Positions 9,459-23,069 of a DNA stretch of 64,000 bases are shown piece after piece (within the stretch, counting starts at the first letter, position 1; the number at the start of each line of letters is the position of its first letter). The position numbers and the translations under genes are program-made. Source of the DNA: Elymus sibiricus (lineage: Eukaryota > Streptophyta > Magnoliopsida > Poales > Poaceae); NCBI GenBank assembly GCA_039707655.1, contig CM077676.1:239462866-239526865 (forward strand), written 5' to 3'. The notes beneath the pieces are model-generated. The model was not told the origin of the DNA. It worked only from the letters and a program-made list of their open reading frames with translations, and ran no database searches.

Positions 9459-10361
9459 TCAAGCATAGTAACGCTTCAGGAATTTTTTGTTTACCGGTGG
9501 TGGATAATACTTGCCATCAGGGGAAATTATCATGTATGCACCACTAGAGTAGACTTCTTTTATGATGCAGGGACCCTCCCATTTTGGCTCGAACTTTCCT
9601 CCCATCCGATGTGTAAGATTCATTGGACGGATGACGGCGAGCACTAGGTCTCCTTGCTTGAATGATCTCCTTTTAACGTGCTTGTCGAAAGCACGGGACA
9701 TTCTAGCCAGATACGCTTCCAAATTTTGTAATGCCTGAAGGCATTTCCCTTCAAGCATTTCGAGTTCACCGAGTCATAATTTTATGGCCTCTTCTTCAGA
9801 AAGTTTCTCTTGTACAGCCACTCTAAGCGAAGTAATTTGTACTTCTAGTGGTAGAACTGCTTCTCCTCCAAACACGAGGGAGTACGGTGTCATTCCAGTT
9901 GGTGTATGTGTCGTGGTTCTATAAGCCCACAAGGCCTCAAGAAGTTTCTCATGCCACTCACGCTTATTCCTTGACACGACTTTCTTTAACAATTTGCATA
10001 GGGTTTTATTAAAAGCTTCCGCTTGTCCATTAGCTACCAGATTATAAGCTGTAGAATAGTGATGGTTTATTTTAAATTTCAAACATAACTTATCGACATA
10101 TTTATTTTTGAACGGACCTCCGTTGTCAGACATGACACGAGAAGGGACTCCGAAGCGATATATGAGTTGTGTTCTTATAAAGTGCTCCACGTACTCTCCC
10201 TTATCCTCTTTTAATGGTATAAGCTCAGCCCATTTAGAGAAGTAATCGGTGGCAGCCAGGATAAATTTATGGCCCTTTGATGATGGCGAATTAATAGGTC
10301 CTACTATATCCATTCCCCACATTTCAAACGGCCATGACATATTCATGGGATGCAATGACTC
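9459..10361 (-). pseudogene. Tat integrase, catalytic core and C-terminal domain
   Basis: The core carries the D-D-E triad in recognisable contexts: WGMDIVGP, MSDNGGPF and NGQAEAFNKT. It is followed by the gypsy-type C-terminal segment GKFEPKWEGPCIIKEVYSSG and the end LKRYYA. A TGA at 9774-9776 divides the core from the C-terminal part in the same frame. The N-terminal zinc-binding part lies on the other side of the three-LTR array (28850-29100). Integrase would insert the cDNA copy into the genome; this copy cannot be made intact. Confidence 0.9.
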
Positions 10362-10366
10362 ATGGG

Positions 10367-10853
10367 TGAGGGTGTCCTGGACTAGGGGGTACTCGGGCTG
10401 CCGGCCTATCTCTCATAGGCCGGGCTGGTGGGCCGCTCTCTACTCATCGATGGAAGGCCGGATTGTGGGCGACCCCGTGGATCAGTAGGAAACCTTCGAA
10501 GACTTGGCCTCTGCTCCAAGGAATAATTGGCGTGGCTGGCATGTTTATCCCCTAATGGTAACCGACTATATGTAACCCTCGGACCCTCTGGTATCTATAT
10601 AAACTAGAGGGTTTAGTCCATAGAGGATCATCATATCCATTGCCTAGGGTTTAGCCCATACGATCTTGAGGTAGATCAACTTTGTAACCTTCATACAATC
10701 TCATCAATATAATCTAGCAGGACTTAGGGTATTACCTCTTCGAGAGGGCCCGAACCTGGGTAAATCATCGTCTCTACGCCTTCTGTTAACCATTGATTCC
10801 TAGACCCATAGTTCGGATCCCCTACCCGAGATCTACCGGTTTTGGTACCTTCA
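10367..10853 (+). repeat. LTR 1 of the three-LTR array
   Basis: It starts TGAGGGTGTCCTGG and ends GGTACCTTCA, where the other two copies end GGTACCGACA. A TATA box (TATATAAA, 10596-10603) is placed as expected for the LTR promoter. Confidence 0.92.
10596..10603 (+). promoter_or_regulatory. LTR 1 TATA box
   Basis: TATATAAA is conserved at the same place in LTR 2 (19567-19574) and LTR 3 (28587-28594). Transcription should start near 10630. Confidence 0.7.
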
Positions 10854-13800
10854 TTGGTGCTTTCATTGAGAGTTTCGTCGTGGGTCGCCAAGGATCAATG
10901 GCTCGCCGCCCCCGGACAGCTTTTCAGCGATGGAATCCATAGCGGGGACATCTTCGTCCCCGGACAACTCTTCACATTCGGCTGCATTGTGCTGCACGCC
11001 GATCTGACCGGTCACCTCGACCAGCTCGGCGGCTTTGCCCCCGAGCAGGAAATCAGGTTCGGCAGCCTTGAGTACATCGCCGATGCTCGAGGCGATCTGG
11101 TCTTCACTGGGTTCTCGGCTTTACCCGAGGAACCTACCAACCGCGAGGCTTTAACCTCGCATTCCTTCCCCGTCCCTGGGCCGGGCCTCAGTTCGGATCT
11201 GGCCTTGAGTGCATATCCAACCCCGGCGCCGGAAAACCAAGGGCCACACTTGGCCGAACATACTCCCATTATCGGCGCGCCGGAGCTCAACTCCGATGGC
11301 TGCCCGAACATAGATCCGGTGGACCTCTCGATTTTAAACAAGATGTTAGACCGGATCCAGAAGATGAATATCGCGGATGGCCCGTCCTCGGACCAGGAGC
11401 TGGTTGGAAAGGACGCCAGCCGCGGGGAATTTTGCATCCCACCCACCACCCACTTGGTAGCCACCGTCGAAGATTTAACCGACATGCTGGACTATGCCTC
11501 CGAGGAGGTTGCCGACATAGACGAGGATATCGACGTCCCGCCCTATACGGCTCCTTCCCTTGCCACTTCCAACACTGGAAAGTGGACCGCCACCTACACC
11601 TATGACGTTTACATGGTCGATACCCCCAAGGACCGCGACGGTCCCACCGAAGAACCGCCCAGACGCCGACGATGGCGAGCCAGAGGGCGGGGAAAGGGCA
11701 AGGAAGATCACACAGACACGAATGGCACAGGAGATAACGAGACTCCGGACAAATTGGAGGAGCTCGGCGACAACACCCCCGAGCAGCACCACGATGCCCC
11801 TGAAGGGCACGAGAATCAGGGTGACCCCGAGGACCTCGAGGATTCCGAGAACAGTAATTACCTCCCTCCATCCGAAGAGGAGGACAGCCTCGAACTCGTA
11901 GACTTCATCGTCCCAGAGGACCCCCTGGAGCAAGAGAAATTCAAGCGGCAACTCATCGCCACCGCCCGAAGCTTGAAGATGAAACAACAACAGCTAAAAG
12001 CCGAACAGGATACGCTCAACGACAGATGGACGATGGTCCTAGCTGCCAAAGAAAGCCTTGACGATCAACGTCAGGGTCAATACAAGAGTTACCCATGGCG
12101 GCGCCTACTCCCAGAATTTGAGGATGAGGCCCTTGAGCCCATGCCTCCCAGACGAACTCACGCAAACCAGCCCGATCGCCCCCCTCGAAGACAGGATAGA
12201 CCGGCTGTGGAAACTGAACTCCCACTCGCACCCCCTCGAGGACGGGACAGGCCGGCCATGGAAGCCGAACTCCCACCCGTCCCCGCTCAAGGACGGGATA
12301 CGGTGGCCAAGGAGGCCGAATACCCACCCGCACCTCCTCGCCGAGCAAGCAAAGACCCGGTTCAACCGGATGACCGATACGATCTGCGCCACGACCTGAA
12401 CACCCAAGGGATCCAGTCCAGATCCATCTACGGATCTATAGGACACGCACCCGCTGGACGGGATGGATACCAAGCCTGGCGTGACAGGAATGACAGAGCT
12501 CGGGAGCAGCACCGCGCCCGGATGACAACCGATCTCCGGCGCGATGTGGCCCGGGCTAGCGGCGCGGCACACCCAATGTGTTTCACCGATGAGGTGATGC
12601 AGCATCAGTTCCCCGATGGGTTCAAACCCGTCAATATAGAATCCTACGATGGGACAACCGACCCAGCCGTGTGGATTGAAGATTTTCTTCTACACATTCA
12701 TATGGCCCGAGGATATGATCTCCATGCCATTAAGTACTTACCATTGAAACTCAAGGGACCAGCAAGGCATTGGCTGAACAGCCTACCCGAAAACTCCATC
12801 GGGAGCTGGGAAGAGCTCGAGGATGCATTACGAGCTAACTTTCAAGGCACTTATGTTCGGCCACCGGACGCCGATGACCTGAGCGATTTCATTCAGTAGC
12901 CCGGGGAGTTAGCCCGGCAATTCTGGAACCGGTTCTTGACCAAGAAGAACCAAATCGTCGACTGTCCGGATGCCGAAGTGATTGCGGCATTCAAACACAG
13001 TATCCGGGACGAATGGCTCACCCGCCAACTCGGCCAGGACAAGCCGAGAACAATGTCAGCCCTTACCTCCTTAATGACCCGCTTTTGCGCGGGTGAGGAT
13101 AGCTGCTTAGATCGTCGAAGCAACCACCTCGAAGACCCCAGAACTTCAGAGGTCCGGGACGGAAACGGGAAACTCCGGCGCAATAGGAACAATAAGCGCC
13201 GGCACTCAAACAACGGCGGTGAAGTCGATGACGCTGCAGTAAACGCCGGATTCAGCGGCTCGAAATCGGGACCGCGGAAAAAACCCTCTAAAGGGAACCG
13301 GGACGGCTCGTCTGCACTGGATAGAATATTGGATAGGCCCTGCCAGATTCACGACACCCCAGACAAGCCCGCTAACCACACCAACCATAACTGTTGGGTA
13401 ATTAAACAGGCCGGCAAAGTCACAGCCGAAGAACAGGGCAAGGGCCCCCGCAGTGAGGATGACGAACCTCGCGGGCCGAACAACGGAGGCCAAAAGAAGT
13501 TCCCTCCAGACGTCAAAACCGTGAACATGATCTATGTCACGCATATACCAAAGAAGGAGCGAAAACGCGCACTTCGGGATGCCTACGCCTTAGAGCCGGT
13601 AGCCCCGAAATTCAGCCCGTGGTCGGCTTGCCCGATCACTTTCGACCATCGAGGCCATCCGACCAGTATACGCCATGGAGGAACGGCGGCTCTGGTGCTC
13701 GATCCCATCGTGGACGGATTTCACCTCACATGAGTCCTTATGGACAGAGGTAGCAGCCTCAACCTGCTCTACTCGGATACAGTGAAGAAAATGGGGATCG

Positions 13801-14267
13801 ACCCATCAAGAATCAAACCCAGCAACACCACCTTTAAAGGTGTAATCCCAAGAGTCGAGGCACGCTGCTCGGGATCTGTGACATTGGAAGTAGTCTTCGG
13901 CTCACCCGATAACTTCCGTAGCGAGGACTTGATCTTCAATATTGTCCCCTTCCGCAGCGGTTACCACGCACTCCTCGGCCGGACCGCGTTCGCCCGCTTC
14001 AACGCCATCCCGCACTATGCATACCTGAAGCTCAAGATGCCAGGACCAAAGGGCATTATTACCATCAATGGTAATACCGAGCGCTCGCTCCGAACAGAGA
14101 ATCACACGGCCGCTCTAGCCGCCGAAGTCCAAGCCGACGAAGAGGCGTCGCAAGTCCAGTCTACTGCCAAGACACCGAACGCACGCAAGCGCACCCGAGC
14201 TGCAGCCTCGGAGCACTCCCATGCTCACCCAAATAGGGGTACGCGCCCCACAGCACGGCCCACCTAG
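10854..14267 (+). pseudogene. gag-protease polyprotein, interior 1
   Basis: One frame runs from the LTR junction to 14267, broken by TAG at 12897-12899 and TGA at 13731-13733. The N-terminal half is acidic and Pro-rich, with a basic RRRRWRARGRGKGK patch near 11660-11705. A gag domain follows at about 12575-13080 (EDFLLHIHMARG, LKLKGPARHWLNSLP). A zinc-knuckle-like C-x2-H...HTNHNC pattern lies near 13340-13395. Protease motifs (MDRGSSLNLLY, YHALLGRTAFARF) lie at 13740-13995. The active-site D-G-G-S of interior 2 is D-R-G-S here. The first in-frame ATG is well inside; the ATG at 10898 opens a short frame instead, so the true start is unclear. No polymerase follows. Confidence 0.85.
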
Positions 14268-15550
14268 TCGCACAATACGTACCTCGAGTACACAATTTTG
14301 CGCTCAAAATTCCATGGGCAGCTGTGGGGACACTTGAAACAAAGGCCGAAAGCTCGGTTTGACCGAACAATGGCCAACAGATGTCTTCCCATCAACATCG
14401 ACCACATGCACCATCTAGGGCCTTATCAGCGTCAAACGATATCCCACGGCGACTGCTCAAAACCCTTCCCCAAGGGCTCGTCCGCCGAACTTTACTACCT
14501 CCGCCGAACATACGCACGGCTGCTACGCTCACATGGAAGCTTCTTAAAGAGCAAAGGCGCAGACGTGCAGCAGGGCGTAGTAGGGACGTCAAACCACTCA
14601 TGAAGGCCCTGTGTAAACCTTTACTCTAATGTATTTATTTCTTCAGAAGTATCTATAAAAGTTACTTCGGCAATCCGGATTGTACGGTTGGACGTCACAT
14701 ATTCAAAGGAAATAGAGACCAATTTTTCTCCGGTACTTGTGCCAGTCATTCGCGTTTGCACATTCCTTTCCGCTTTTTTAAGGCCGAAGTAAACTATCAT
14801 GATACATCATTTTTTTAACCGGCTAATAGACCGGGGGCTCGAACATAAATCTTGACTCAAACTTTGTCCCATCACCTAGTTTTCTTTCATGTGCTCGGTG
14901 TCATGGATATTGCACAATATGAATCGGTTCCGAATTGCGTGTTTGGTCAATAGTTGGGTTGCCCGGCTCCTGTGTTTACCCTTTTACGTTCCACACTGTT
15001 CGGCTAAGAGGGTAAAGGGAGAACCACTGTGATTGTACTTTTAGCTAGCCTGGTCAAGTACCTCAGTGGAGAAAGCCGAAAACTGACTGTCACAATGAGT
15101 GAGAACTGGTCGGCGATCCGATGACTCGTGTTAAACCAAAACTCGTTGGAGGTTAGTACGTGTTAAACAAAGGGTTCTCTGTTACAGAAACCATGTGATG
15201 ATGGTATCAACTGCGGCTTGTCCGAATATCACATACACTGGGGGCTCGTCACCAGGCCCCACAGACAAGCTCCTTTGGCTAAGTGAAAGCACTAAAACCG
15301 CATAGTCTGATTGCCTGGTTTTCCGTACATACAACCGCCTCCGGGCACCGAGACGTCGGCTAAGGGTTCAAGTATCACGAGCAAACACCCCATGCAGTAT
15401 CTGCAAGGGGGCTGAAGCGGACGACTGGTAACTTTTAGTTTACAAACGGCCGCACAGGAGTCAAAATTAACATAAGCAGGCACTCTATTCACAGCCAAAC
15501 ATCTTGCATTACAATAAAACATAAGTTTCAATTCCTTGGTTACAACGAAA
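14268..15550. other. Non-coding stretch between protease and the antisense gene, interior 1
   Basis: No frame here resembles a polymerase or any other known protein. The stretch is well conserved in interior 2 (23070-24555), so it belongs to the family. Confidence 0.6.
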
Positions 15551-18500
15551 CTAAATCTCCTCATAGATTACATCCTTCGAGCACTGGTCCTCTACTGCCT
15601 GAGCACCTTCCATTACGATGGGAAAGTATTGCTCGGGGCGCCTATGCTCCTTCCCTGGCGGCGGAGGTCCGGTGGCCATCTCGGTTGGCTTTATCTTCGG
15701 CCAATGTACCATTGTTTTGGCAAAGGCCATCCGAACCCCCTCAATGCATGTGGAGCGCTTCCAGGCATCGATCCGGAAAGTGGCATTGTACAGCCTCTGC
15801 ACCAGACCGAAGTAGCTGCTCGGCAGCGGCTCCGATGGCCATAAATAGACGCAGTGGTCCTTCATCGCCGGCTCCGCCATCCGATGCAGCTCCATCAGCT
15901 GCTTCATTTGGTTGTTGAGGAGGGGAGGGTGTTCGGGCGCCTGAAATTGCGCCCAGAATAGCCTCTACTTGGCCCGTCCCTCCTGTGCGGCGAAGAACCT
16001 GGCCGCTTCTGCCACACTCTTCGGGAGGTCCGCAAAGGCGCCTGGGGAACGCCATACTCGCGTGAGCAACGCGAACCGGTTACCTCCCAAGATACTTTGC
16101 AGCAAGTACGGCTTACCGTCCGCAATGAGCCTGACTTGGCGGAGCTCCTCTTGGTAGCTCGGCGGCCTGCTCCTTATTCTTCTGCTCGAGGGCCTCACAC
16201 TTTGTGACGGCATCCCCGAGCTCTTGCTGCACTTCCAGCACCCTGGCCTCGTGCTTCTGGCTCGTGGTTCGCTCCACAGCCAGTTCGGCAGCCACTTTCT
16301 TGGCCGTCGTCCTCTGTTTCGCCGCTTCCAGCTGCGCCGTCTTTAGTGCAGCCTTTAGGTTTTCTACCTTCGCGGCGGCAGCTACAGTAGAACTAGTCAA
16401 CTCCGTTAGGATACTTTGAACCCTACTTACAAAAAAAAAACACGGCTGTAATCTTGACTATAGGTCGGACTTGCCTTGCGCATCATCGAACCTCCTGTTC
16501 ACCAGGCTCAGGTCGTCCTCGGAGCTCTTTAGCTTCCGATTCAGCTCGGCCAACTCCTCGGCGTTGGCGGCTGCGGCCGAAGATGACGCCTGTACACAGG
16601 TTAGTATCCGAGATATTGATTTTCGATCCTCTGACTGGCTTTGTTCAAAACCATTCAGAGTCTCGGGGGCTACTGTGTATGAGGCTATACATTTACACAA
16701 AAGAATTTTTCTAAGGGAAAGAGCATTACTTCGCTCACCTTGAAGCCGGTAAGAAGGCCATTGAAAGCCTCCTTCAATCCGCTATCAACGGACCGAAGAC
16801 TTTGCAACACCGCGCCCATAAGGGCACGGTGCTCTTCGGCGATAGAGGAGCTGGTTAGAGCATCCTCTATCTCATCCGGCCACCCAGTCGACGCCCGCTC
16901 TTGGGCGGGCGGGGGTGGCGGGGGCACTTCGGCTTCTTCCCTGTCGGGGACCGATGTGCCCGACTTCGGACATCTTGACGACTCCGGAGCCGCTCTTGGA
17001 GAAAGCTCGGATTGTCCGAGCTGCTCCTCTTCGTGAAGCAGAGGGGCCATTCCCTCCTGGTCTTCGGCGACTGAGGTGTTCGCCTCGGCCATGATGACGT
17101 CGCCACCTCCCCCTATGTACGGCATGGGAGGGGTCCTCCTCGACAGGACCTCCTCGGCCTCCTCGGCGATTGGGGGAGGCGAGGCGCGCGATTCGGTCCC
17201 GCTTTCCGCCAATGCGGCCGGTGGAGAATCCCCCTCTGAGACTCAGTCGGTGGGGAGGTCGCCTAGCGGGCTGCGATATCAAAAGCAAAAAGTGATCGAT
17301 ATAGAGCTTAGTTTGGCCGAAAACACTTCCGAGGATACTGGAATGTGTACCTTTGGGCCTGCGGTTTGGCCCTGGGGATCCTGTCAGGAACCTCTTCGGA
17401 GGCCTCGGAGTCCTCAGCAGAAGTCGAGCTATGGTCGAACAGGGCCACCTTGGTCCTGCATGCTCTCTTGAGGGCAGGGCGAAGCGGCTCCTCCTCGATG
17501 TCTTCGGACGCCCCCCTTTTCCCTGTTCTGGAGGAATCATCTTCCTCCCCTTCTCCCTGCTCCTTCTCCTCCTCCTGTGCGGAGGGAGCATGGTTGTCCC
17601 TGGATCTAGTGTCCGGGGGTCCTCGGGAACGAAGGCCCTCTCTGGCCTCCTTCTTCTGATCCTTCTTCTTTTCCTTCCTCTCCGGCGCCTCGTATGGCTC
17701 CACGGCCAACATGGCCATCAGCAGGGGTGTCTTTGGCCCCTCTGGCAGCGGCGCCGGGCTGTTGATCCGCTCGGCCTTCTTCAGCCAGTTCTATGGACGG
17801 GAAGTGAAAGGGCTAAGTACCTTATCAAAGGGGAACCGTTCGGTTATAAGTACAAAATCATTCATACCTCCCGTGGGGTATTTGCGGCGTCGAGTCCGAT
17901 GTCTACCTCCTCGGCCAGCCAATATTTCTGCGGCTTGAACAGCACCCTCCACAGCTGAGCGTGGGAGGTGCGGAAGAAGTTGCGCACGGTGGCCGGGTCT
18001 TCGGACTTGTAGGCCCACATGGGGGATGCCCTCTCCTGGCATGGGAGGATTCGGCGTCCGAGCATCATCTGGATCACATTGGGCAGCTCGACGCCCTGCT
18101 CTATCATCTTGGCGATCCGGCTCTGTAGCTGCGCCACCTCCTTGTTCACTCCCCAGTCGAGGCCCTTCTTGGTCCATGAGACCAGCCTCGTAGGGAGTTC
18201 GGATCGGAAGGCCGGAATCGCCCCCCAATCCGCGCTCCTTGGCTCGGTGATGTAGAACCATTCCTTCTGCCAAACCTTGACGGTCTTGATGAAGGTGCCG
18301 TCTGGCCACTCCAATTGGGGGAGCTTGCTGACCATCACGCCCCCGCAGTCCACCTGCTAACCGTCGACGATCTTCGTCTTGATGTTGAAGATCTTCAGCC
18401 ACAGGCTGAAGTGTGGCCGGACCCGGAGAAAAGCCTCACAAATGATGATGAAGGCCGAGATGTGGAGGAAGGAGTTCGGCGCGCGATCGTGGAAGTCAAG

Positions 18501-18737
18501 CCCGTAGAAGAACATGAGACCCCTAACGAAGGGGTGAAGGGGAAAGCCCAAACCTCGGAGGAAGTGGGGGATGAACACCACCCTCTTGCCCTGCCGCGGC
18601 GTGGGGATGACCTGGCCGGCCTCTGGAGCATGGTGAGCGACGTTGGCGGGGAGATATCCCGCGCCCTTCAACTCCATGATGGTGCTCTCGCTAACGACGG
18701 ACGCCTCCCACTTGCCTTTGGACACGGAGCCCGCCAT
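15551..18737 (-). pseudogene. Antisense intron-containing gene, PF04195-like ('putative gypsy type transposon'), interior 1
   Basis: ATG 18737 opens exon 1 (to about 17873), with GRRVVFIPHFL-like and GLMFFYGLDFHD motifs typical of PF04195. Plausible later exons are about 17790-17351 (Lys/Glu-rich), about 17250-16739 (acidic, Pro-rich), about 16589-16484, and about 16420-15551, with the last two forming a coiled coil. The junctions near 17872 (GTATGA), 17350 (GTACAC) and 16738 (GTGAGC) look like donors. TAG at 18357-18359 breaks exon 1. A 49-base deletion near 16157, relative to interior 2, shifts the last exon. A TATA-like TATAATGG lies near 18940 on this strand. The role is unknown: structural, regulatory or RNA-based control of the sense transcript are all possible. 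Confidence 0.75.
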
Positions 18738-19337
18738 TGCTAGATTGAACGGGCGGCTGGAAAGGTTCTTGGAAGGGAGAGCGGATCTAGGCGCTGGAGC
18801 TCGAAAGATGGGGAAGGCAATGGCGAAGGGGGGAAATGAGAGCGTACGAAAGGAACGAAGGCTATGCCCCTTTAATGGGCTGTAAAACCCCCGGTCCCTT
18901 TACTGCGCCGCAGTCCTCGCCATTTCCCCATGTAACCGTGCCATTATACACGCGTGGGGTGAGGAGGATTATTGATCATATCCCTTGGAAACAGGACACG
19001 ATCTCCATATCGATGGGACATGCCAATTAAAACTGCCTCGAACCGCGAATCGAGTTTTTCATAAACCAACTTACGGTCGTGGCAAGGTGTGACCCTTCAG
19101 TAAAAGTTGTCAGATGAGGACATTATTCAAACCAAAGCAACTAGCCTTCGAGGCTAAGTTATTAGTATACTTCGTTACCGAGGTATAGTTCAGCGCATAT
19201 ACGACCGGGCAACGCTTGAGAATACAGTTCGGAGTGATACAGGCCTGTTACCGGTGTCACGAAAGAAAGGGAACTGGTCTACAAAGCCGCTGATGTTCGG
19301 CACCTACCTCGGCTTCGAAGACTAGTTCGGGGGCTAC
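18738..19337. other. Promoter region of the antisense gene and polypurine tract, interior 1
   Basis: On the minus strand it holds the upstream region of the antisense gene. At its plus-strand end is the purine-rich TTCGGGGGCTAC just before LTR 2, the likely plus-strand primer. No gene lies here. Confidence 0.55.
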
Positions 19338-19824
19338 TAAGGGTGTCCTGGACTAGGGGGTACTCGGGCTGCCGGCCTATCTCTCGTAGGTCGGGCTAGT
19401 GGGCTGCTCTCTACTCGTCGATGGAAGGCCGGATTGTGGGCGACCCAGTGGATCAGAAGGAAACCTCCGAAGACTTGGCGTCTCCTCCAAGGAATAATTG
19501 GCATGGCTGGCATGTTTATCCCCTAATGGTAACCGACTATATGTAACCCTTGGACCCTCTGGTGTCTATATAAACCAGAGGGTTTAGTCCATAGAGGATC
19601 ATCATATCAATTGCCTAGGGTTTAGCCCATACGATCTCGAGGTAGATCAACTCTGTAACCTTCATACAATCTCATCAATATAATGTAGCAGGACGTAGGG
19701 TATTACCTCTTCGAGAGGGCCCGAACCTGGGTAAATCATCGTCTCTACGCCTTCTGTTAACCATTGATTCCAAGACCCATAGTTCGGATCCCCTACCCGA
19801 GATCTGCCGGTTTTGGTACCGACA
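19338..19824 (+). repeat. LTR 2 (middle) of the three-LTR array
   Basis: It is 487 bp and starts TAAGGGTGTCCTGG, where the expected TG has become TA. It ends GGTACCGACA. It is flanked by interior sequence on both sides with no target duplication. Its TATATAAA is at 19567-19574. Confidence 0.92.
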
Positions 19825-22800
19825 TTGGTGCTTTCATTGAGAGTTTCGTCGTGGGTCGCCAAGGATCAATGGCTCGCCGCCCCCGGACAGGTTTTCAGCG
19901 ATGGAATCCGTAGCGGGGACATCTTCGTCCCCGGACAGCTCTTCGCGTTCGGCAGCATTGTGCTGCATGCCGATCTGACCGGTCACCTCGACCAGGTCGG
20001 CGGCTTCGCCCCCGAGCAGGAAATCAGGCTTGGCAGCCTTGAGTACGTCGCCAATGCTCGAGGCGATCTGGTCTTCACTGGGTTCTCGGCTTTACCCGAG
20101 GAACCTGCCAACCGCGAGGCTTTGACCTCGGATTCCTTCACCATCCCTGGGCCGGGCGTCAGTTCAGATCTGGCCTTGAGTGCAGATCCAACCCCGGCGC
20201 CGGAAAACCAGGGGCTACCCTTGGCCGAACATACTCCCATTATCGGCGCGCCGGAGCTCAACTCCGATGGCTGCCTGAACATATATCCGGTGGACCTCTC
20301 GATATTAAATGAGATGTTAGACCGGATCCAGAAGATGAATATCGCGGATGGCCCGTCCTCAGACCAGGAGCAGGTTGGACAGGACGCCAGCCGCGGGGAA
20401 TTTTGCGTCCCACCCACCACCCACTTGGTAGCCACTGTCAAAGATTTAACCGACATGCTTGACTACGCCTCCGAGGAGGCTGCCGACATAGACGAGGATA
20501 TCGACGTCCCGCCCTATACGGCTCCTTCCCTTGCCACTTCCAACACTGGAAAGTGGACCGCCACCTCCACCTATGACGTTTACATGGTCGATACCCCCAA
20601 GGACGGTAACGGTCCCATCGAAGAACCGCCCAGACGCCGACGACGGCGAGCCAGAGGGCGGGGAAAGGGCAAGGAAAATCACACAGACACGAACGGCACC
20701 AGAGATAACGAGACTTCGGACAACTTGGAGGAGCTCGGCGACAACACCCCCGAGCTGCACCACGATGCCCCTGAAGGGCACGTGAACCAGGGTGACCCCG
20801 GGGACCTCAAGGATTCCGAGGACAGTAATTACCTCCCTCCATCCGAAGAGTAGGACAGCCTCGAACTCGAAGACTTCATCGTCCCGGAGGACCCCCTGGA
20901 GCAAGAGAAATTCAAGCGGCAACTCATCGCCACCGCCTGAAGCTTGAAGATGAAACTACAACAGCTAAAAGCTGAACAGGATACGCTCAACGACAGATGG
21001 ACGATGGTCCTAGCTGCCGAAGAAGGCCTTGACGATCAACGTCAGGGTCAATACAAGAGTTACCCACGGCGGTGCCTACTCCCAGAATTTGAGGATGAGG
21101 CCCTTGAGCCCATGCCTCCCTGACGAACTCACGCAAACCAGCCCGATCGCCCCCCTCGAAGATGGGATAGACCGGCTGTGGAAACCGAACTCCCACTCGC
21201 ACCCCCTCGAGGACGGGACAGGCCGGCCGTGGAAGCCGAACTCCCACCCGTCCCCCCTCAAGGACGAGATAGGGTGGCCAGGGAGGCCGAATACCCACCC
21301 GCACCTCCTCGCCGAGTAGGCAAAGACTCGGTTCAACCTGATGACCGATACGATCTGCGCCACGGCATGAAGACCCGAGGGATCCAGTCCAGATCCATCT
21401 ACGGATCTACAGGACACGCACCCGCTGGACGGGATGGATATCAAGCCTGGCGTGACAGGAATGACAGAGCTCAGGAGCAGGACCGCGCCCGGATGACAAC
21501 CGATCTCTGGCGTGATGTGGCCCGGGCTAGGGGCGCCGCACACCCAATGTGTTTCACCGATGAGGTGATGCAGCATCAGTTCCCCAAAGGGTTCAAACCC
21601 GTAAATATAGAATCCTACGATGGGACAACCGACCCAGCCGTGTGGATTGAAGATTTGCTTCTACACATTCATATGGCCCGAGGAGATGATCTCCACACCA
21701 TTAAGTACTTACCGTTGAAACTCAAGGGACCAGCAAGGCATTGGCTGAACAGCCTACCCGAAAAATCCATTGGGAGCTGGGAAGAGCTTGAGGATGCATT
21801 CTGAGCTAACTTTCAAGGCACTTATGTTCGGCCACCGGACGCCGATGACCTGAGCCATGTCATTCAGCAGCCCGGGAAGTCAGCCCGGCAATTCTGGAAC
21901 CGGTTCTTGACCAAGAAGAACCAGATCGTCGACTGTCCGGATGCCGAAGCGATTGCGGCATTCAAACACAGTATCCGGGACGAATGGCTCGCCCGCCAAC
22001 TCGGCCAGGACAACCGAGAACAATGTCGGCCCTTACCTCCTTAATGACCCGCTTTTGCGCGGGTGAGGATAGCTGGGTAGCTCGTCGAAGCAACCACCCC
22101 GAAGACCCCAGAACTTCAGAGGTCCGAGACGGAAACGGGAAACCCCGGCGCAATTGGAACAATAAGCGCCGGCACTCAAACAACGGCGGTGAAGCCGATG
22201 ACGCTGCAGTAAATGCCGGATTCAGCGGCTCAAAATCGGGACCGCGGAAAAAACCCTCTAAAGGGAACTGGGATGGCCCATCTGCACTGGATAGAATATT
22301 GGATAGGCCGTGCCAGATTCACGGCACCCCAGACAAGCCCGCTAACCACACCAACCGTAATTGTTGGGTAATTAAACAGGCCGGCAAAGTCACAGCCGAA
22401 GAACAGGGCAAGGGCCCCCGCAGCGAGGATGACGAACCTCGAGGGCCGAACAACGGAGGCCAAAAGCAGTTCCCTCCAGACGTCAAAACCGTGAACATGA
22501 TCTATGTCACGCATATACCAAAGAAGGAGCGGAAACGCGCACTTCGGGATGTCTACGCATTAGAGCCGGTAGCCCCGAAATTCAGCCCTCGGTCGGCTTG
22601 CCCGATCACTTTCGACCGCCGAGACCATCCGACCAGTATACGCAATGGAGGAATGGCGGCTCTGGTGCTCGATCCCATCATGGACGGATTTCACCTCACC
22701 AGAGTCCATATGGACGGAGGTAGCAGCCTCAACCTGCTCTACTCGGATACAGTGAAGAAAATGGGGATCGACCCGTCAAGAATCAGACCCAGCAACACCA

Positions 22801-23069
22801 CCTTTAAAGGTGTAATCCCAGGAGTCAAGGCACGCTGCTCAGGATCTATGACATTGGAAGTAGTCTTCGCCTCACCTAATAACTTCCGTAGCGAGGACTT
22901 GATCTTCGATATTGTCCCCTTCCGCAGCAGTTACCACGCACTCCTCGGCCGGACCGCGTTCGCCCGCTTCTACGCCGTCCTGCACAATGCATACCTGAAG
23001 CTCAAGATGCCAGGACCAAAGGGCGTTATTACCATCAACGGTAATACCGAGCGCTCACTCCGAACATAG
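19825..23069 (+). pseudogene. gag-protease polyprotein, interior 2
   Basis: It is collinear with interior 1 but broken at different places: TAG 20851-20853, TGA near 20938, TGA near 21121, TGA near 21802, a one-base loss near 22012 that shifts the frame, and TAG 23067-23069. The gag block (LLLHIHMARG, LKLKGPARHWLNSLP) is at about 21655-21780 and the knuckle-like C-x2-H pattern near 22313-22366. The protease keeps its active-site context MDGGSSLNLLY near 22710 and YHALLGRTAFARF near 22932. At the two positions where interior 1 has stops, this copy has Gln and Arg codons. Confidence 0.85.

Noticed and set aside
11012..12605. Minus-strand frames opposite gag
   Set aside because: They are shadows of the gag frame. 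The same applies to the matching frames in interior 2.
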